A stretch of DNA of 6,647 nucleotides, from assembly GCA_007693875.1 (NCBI GenBank), contig RECT01000207.1:1-6647 (forward strand), in the 5' to 3' direction. Origin of the DNA: Spirulina sp. DLM2.Bin59 (GTDB taxonomy: Bacteria > Cyanobacteriota > Cyanobacteriia > Cyanobacteriales > Spirulinaceae). Below the pieces are notes generated by a model that had not been told where the DNA came from, made no database searches, and was given only the letters and a program-made list of their open reading frames with translations. Both the position numbers and the translations under genes were made by a program. Positions 6,116-6,647 of this stretch are shown here, piece after piece (within the stretch, counting starts at the first letter, position 1; every line of letters begins with the position of its first letter).

Positions 6116-6157
6116 TGGGGGGGCGAAAAATTGGGGGGGCGAAAAATTTTTCGCCCC
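6116..6157. repeat. Palindromic repeat copy 2 with tandem half-copy
   Basis: GGGGCGAAAAATTTTTCGCC plus CC forms a 22-bp perfect palindrome at 6136-6157, identical at 21 of 22 positions to 660-681. Immediately before it, the 16-base unit TGGGGGGGCGAAAAAT occurs twice in tandem (6116-6131 and 6132-6147), so the left half is duplicated. The element sits between the convergent 100-aa gene and the - strand gene ending at 6160, two bases from that gene's stop codon. A role as bidirectional terminator is plausible. Confidence 0.75.
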
Positions 6158-6159
6158 TA

Positions 6160-6639
6160 CTAATCGTCCATTTGCCATGGTTCTAGTAGATTATTTTCAT
6201 CGAGAATCCGCTTCGGCCGGAGGATTAGCACCACCTGGCCCAAAATATCGACATCGGGAGCGGAGCTAAACCAACTCAATTCCACTTGGTTTTCCCGAGC
6301 GGTGAGCCAATAGGCTTGATTGTGCCAATCTTGGTTGGCCCGATCCACCACCACCACCACCTGCTCTAGGGGGCCATCGGGGGGGTTGGGGAGATCGCTG
6401 GTGCGGCAGAGGATGGCGATGGGGTCTTCCGCTTTGAGTACCGCTTGCCAGCCGGGAATGGGGACGCATTGGGTTTGGGCGGTGATGGTGGCAATGCGAA
6501 AGGGTTCGATTTCACTGATGGGGGCGATCGCATCCACTTGGCTCATGGTCAGGGGCAACGTCCCCACCACGGGGATCAAGCGGGGCAGTTCATCCTCATG
6601 CTCTAAACGGTAGAGGGGGAGTAATGGGGGCCGATCCAT
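6160..6639 (-). CDS. Unrecognised protein, possibly truncated at the window edge
   Basis: The visible reading frame encodes 159 aa from the ATG at 6639. The frame stays open to the window end (the last 8 bases contain no stop), so the true N-terminus may lie outside. I do not recognise the family. The sequence looks like a soluble protein with several beta-like stretches: LPRLIPVVGTLPL (18-30), LEQVVVVVDR (90-99) and ILGQVVLILRPKRIL (131-145). There are several Trp residues and the C-terminus is acidic (EPWQMDD). There is no membrane segment or signal peptide in the visible part. Its TAG stop lies two bases from the palindromic repeat, which may terminate it. Reality is supported by length, by the HIP1 octamer at 6524 and by amino-acid composition that looks normal, unlike the proline/arginine-rich overlapping frames. 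Confidence 0.65.
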   Translation of the reverse strand: MDRPPLLPLYRLEHEDELPRLIPVVGTLPLTMSQVDAIAPISEIEPFRIATITAQTQCVPIPGWQAVLKAEDPIAILCRTSDLPNPPDGPLEQVVVVVDRANQDWHNQAYWLTARENQVELSWFSSAPDVDILGQVVLILRPKRILDENNLLEPWQMDD

Positions 6640-6647
6640 GGGCGTGA

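Larger units (their letters stand above)
571..6531. repeat. HIP1 octamers (GCGATCGC), at least 14 copies
   Basis: Copies begin at 571, 787, 805, 1459, 2308, 2456, 3353, 3792, 4275, 4533, 4853, 5098, 5670 and 6524. An 8-mer is expected about once in 65 kb of random sequence with equal bases, so this is a large excess. HIP1 is a well-known, highly abundant palindrome of many cyanobacterial genomes. Most copies lie inside genes, and two are intergenic (2456 and 3353). It is the strongest indicator of the source organism here. Confidence 0.93.

Noticed and set aside
6345..6361. (CCA)5 simple repeat, and a similar GGT run near 2720-2733
   Set aside because: Both lie in frame and encode Val runs within the - strand hypothetical and the RDD protein; explained by coding sequence.

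Overview
The window reads as ordinary chromosomal DNA of a cyanobacterium. The strongest evidence is the octamer GCGATCGC (HIP1), found at least 14 times in 6.6 kb. The genes also fit: an Uma2/DUF820 nuclease-fold protein, an L33-S18 ribosomal pair adjacent to a cyanobacterial-type RNase II/R protein, and a small protein with no obvious relatives outside cyanobacteria. The species cannot be named from the sequence. Spot counts give about 60% GC in the RNase gene and about 48% in the Uma2 gene.

Layout from left to right: (1) an Uma2-family gene on the + strand (53-643); (2) a convergent gap carrying a 20-bp perfect palindrome (661-680); (3) a polytopic membrane protein built from repeated 'conserved TM helix' units on the - strand (711-2363); (4) a 186-bp divergent spacer; (5) a + strand run of five genes: RDD-family membrane protein, rpmG (L33), rpsR (S18), an RNase II/R-family exoribonuclease, and a 100-aa conserved hypothetical protein; (6) a second convergent gap carrying the same palindrome plus a tandemly duplicated half-copy; (7) an unrecognised - strand gene (6160 to the right edge) that may be truncated by the window.

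The central run is translation and RNA-turnover housekeeping: two small-molecular-weight ribosomal proteins, then a 3'-5' exoribonuclease, with the 100-aa gene starting 4 bases after the RNase stop. The rpmG-rpsR adjacency is also kept in plastid genomes (rpl33-rps18). A strong stem-loop and a good -10 hexamer lie between rpsR and the RNase, so the RNase and the 100-aa gene may form a partly separate transcription unit.

I found no CRISPR array, tRNA, rRNA, transposase or recognisable defence or biosynthetic cluster. The points worth a second look are small: the shared palindrome at both convergent junctions, the rpsR-RNase stem-loop, a short SD-led reading frame overlapping the RNase start, an Asp-to-Glu change in the RNase metal-binding motif, and the 100-aa gene linked to the RNase.
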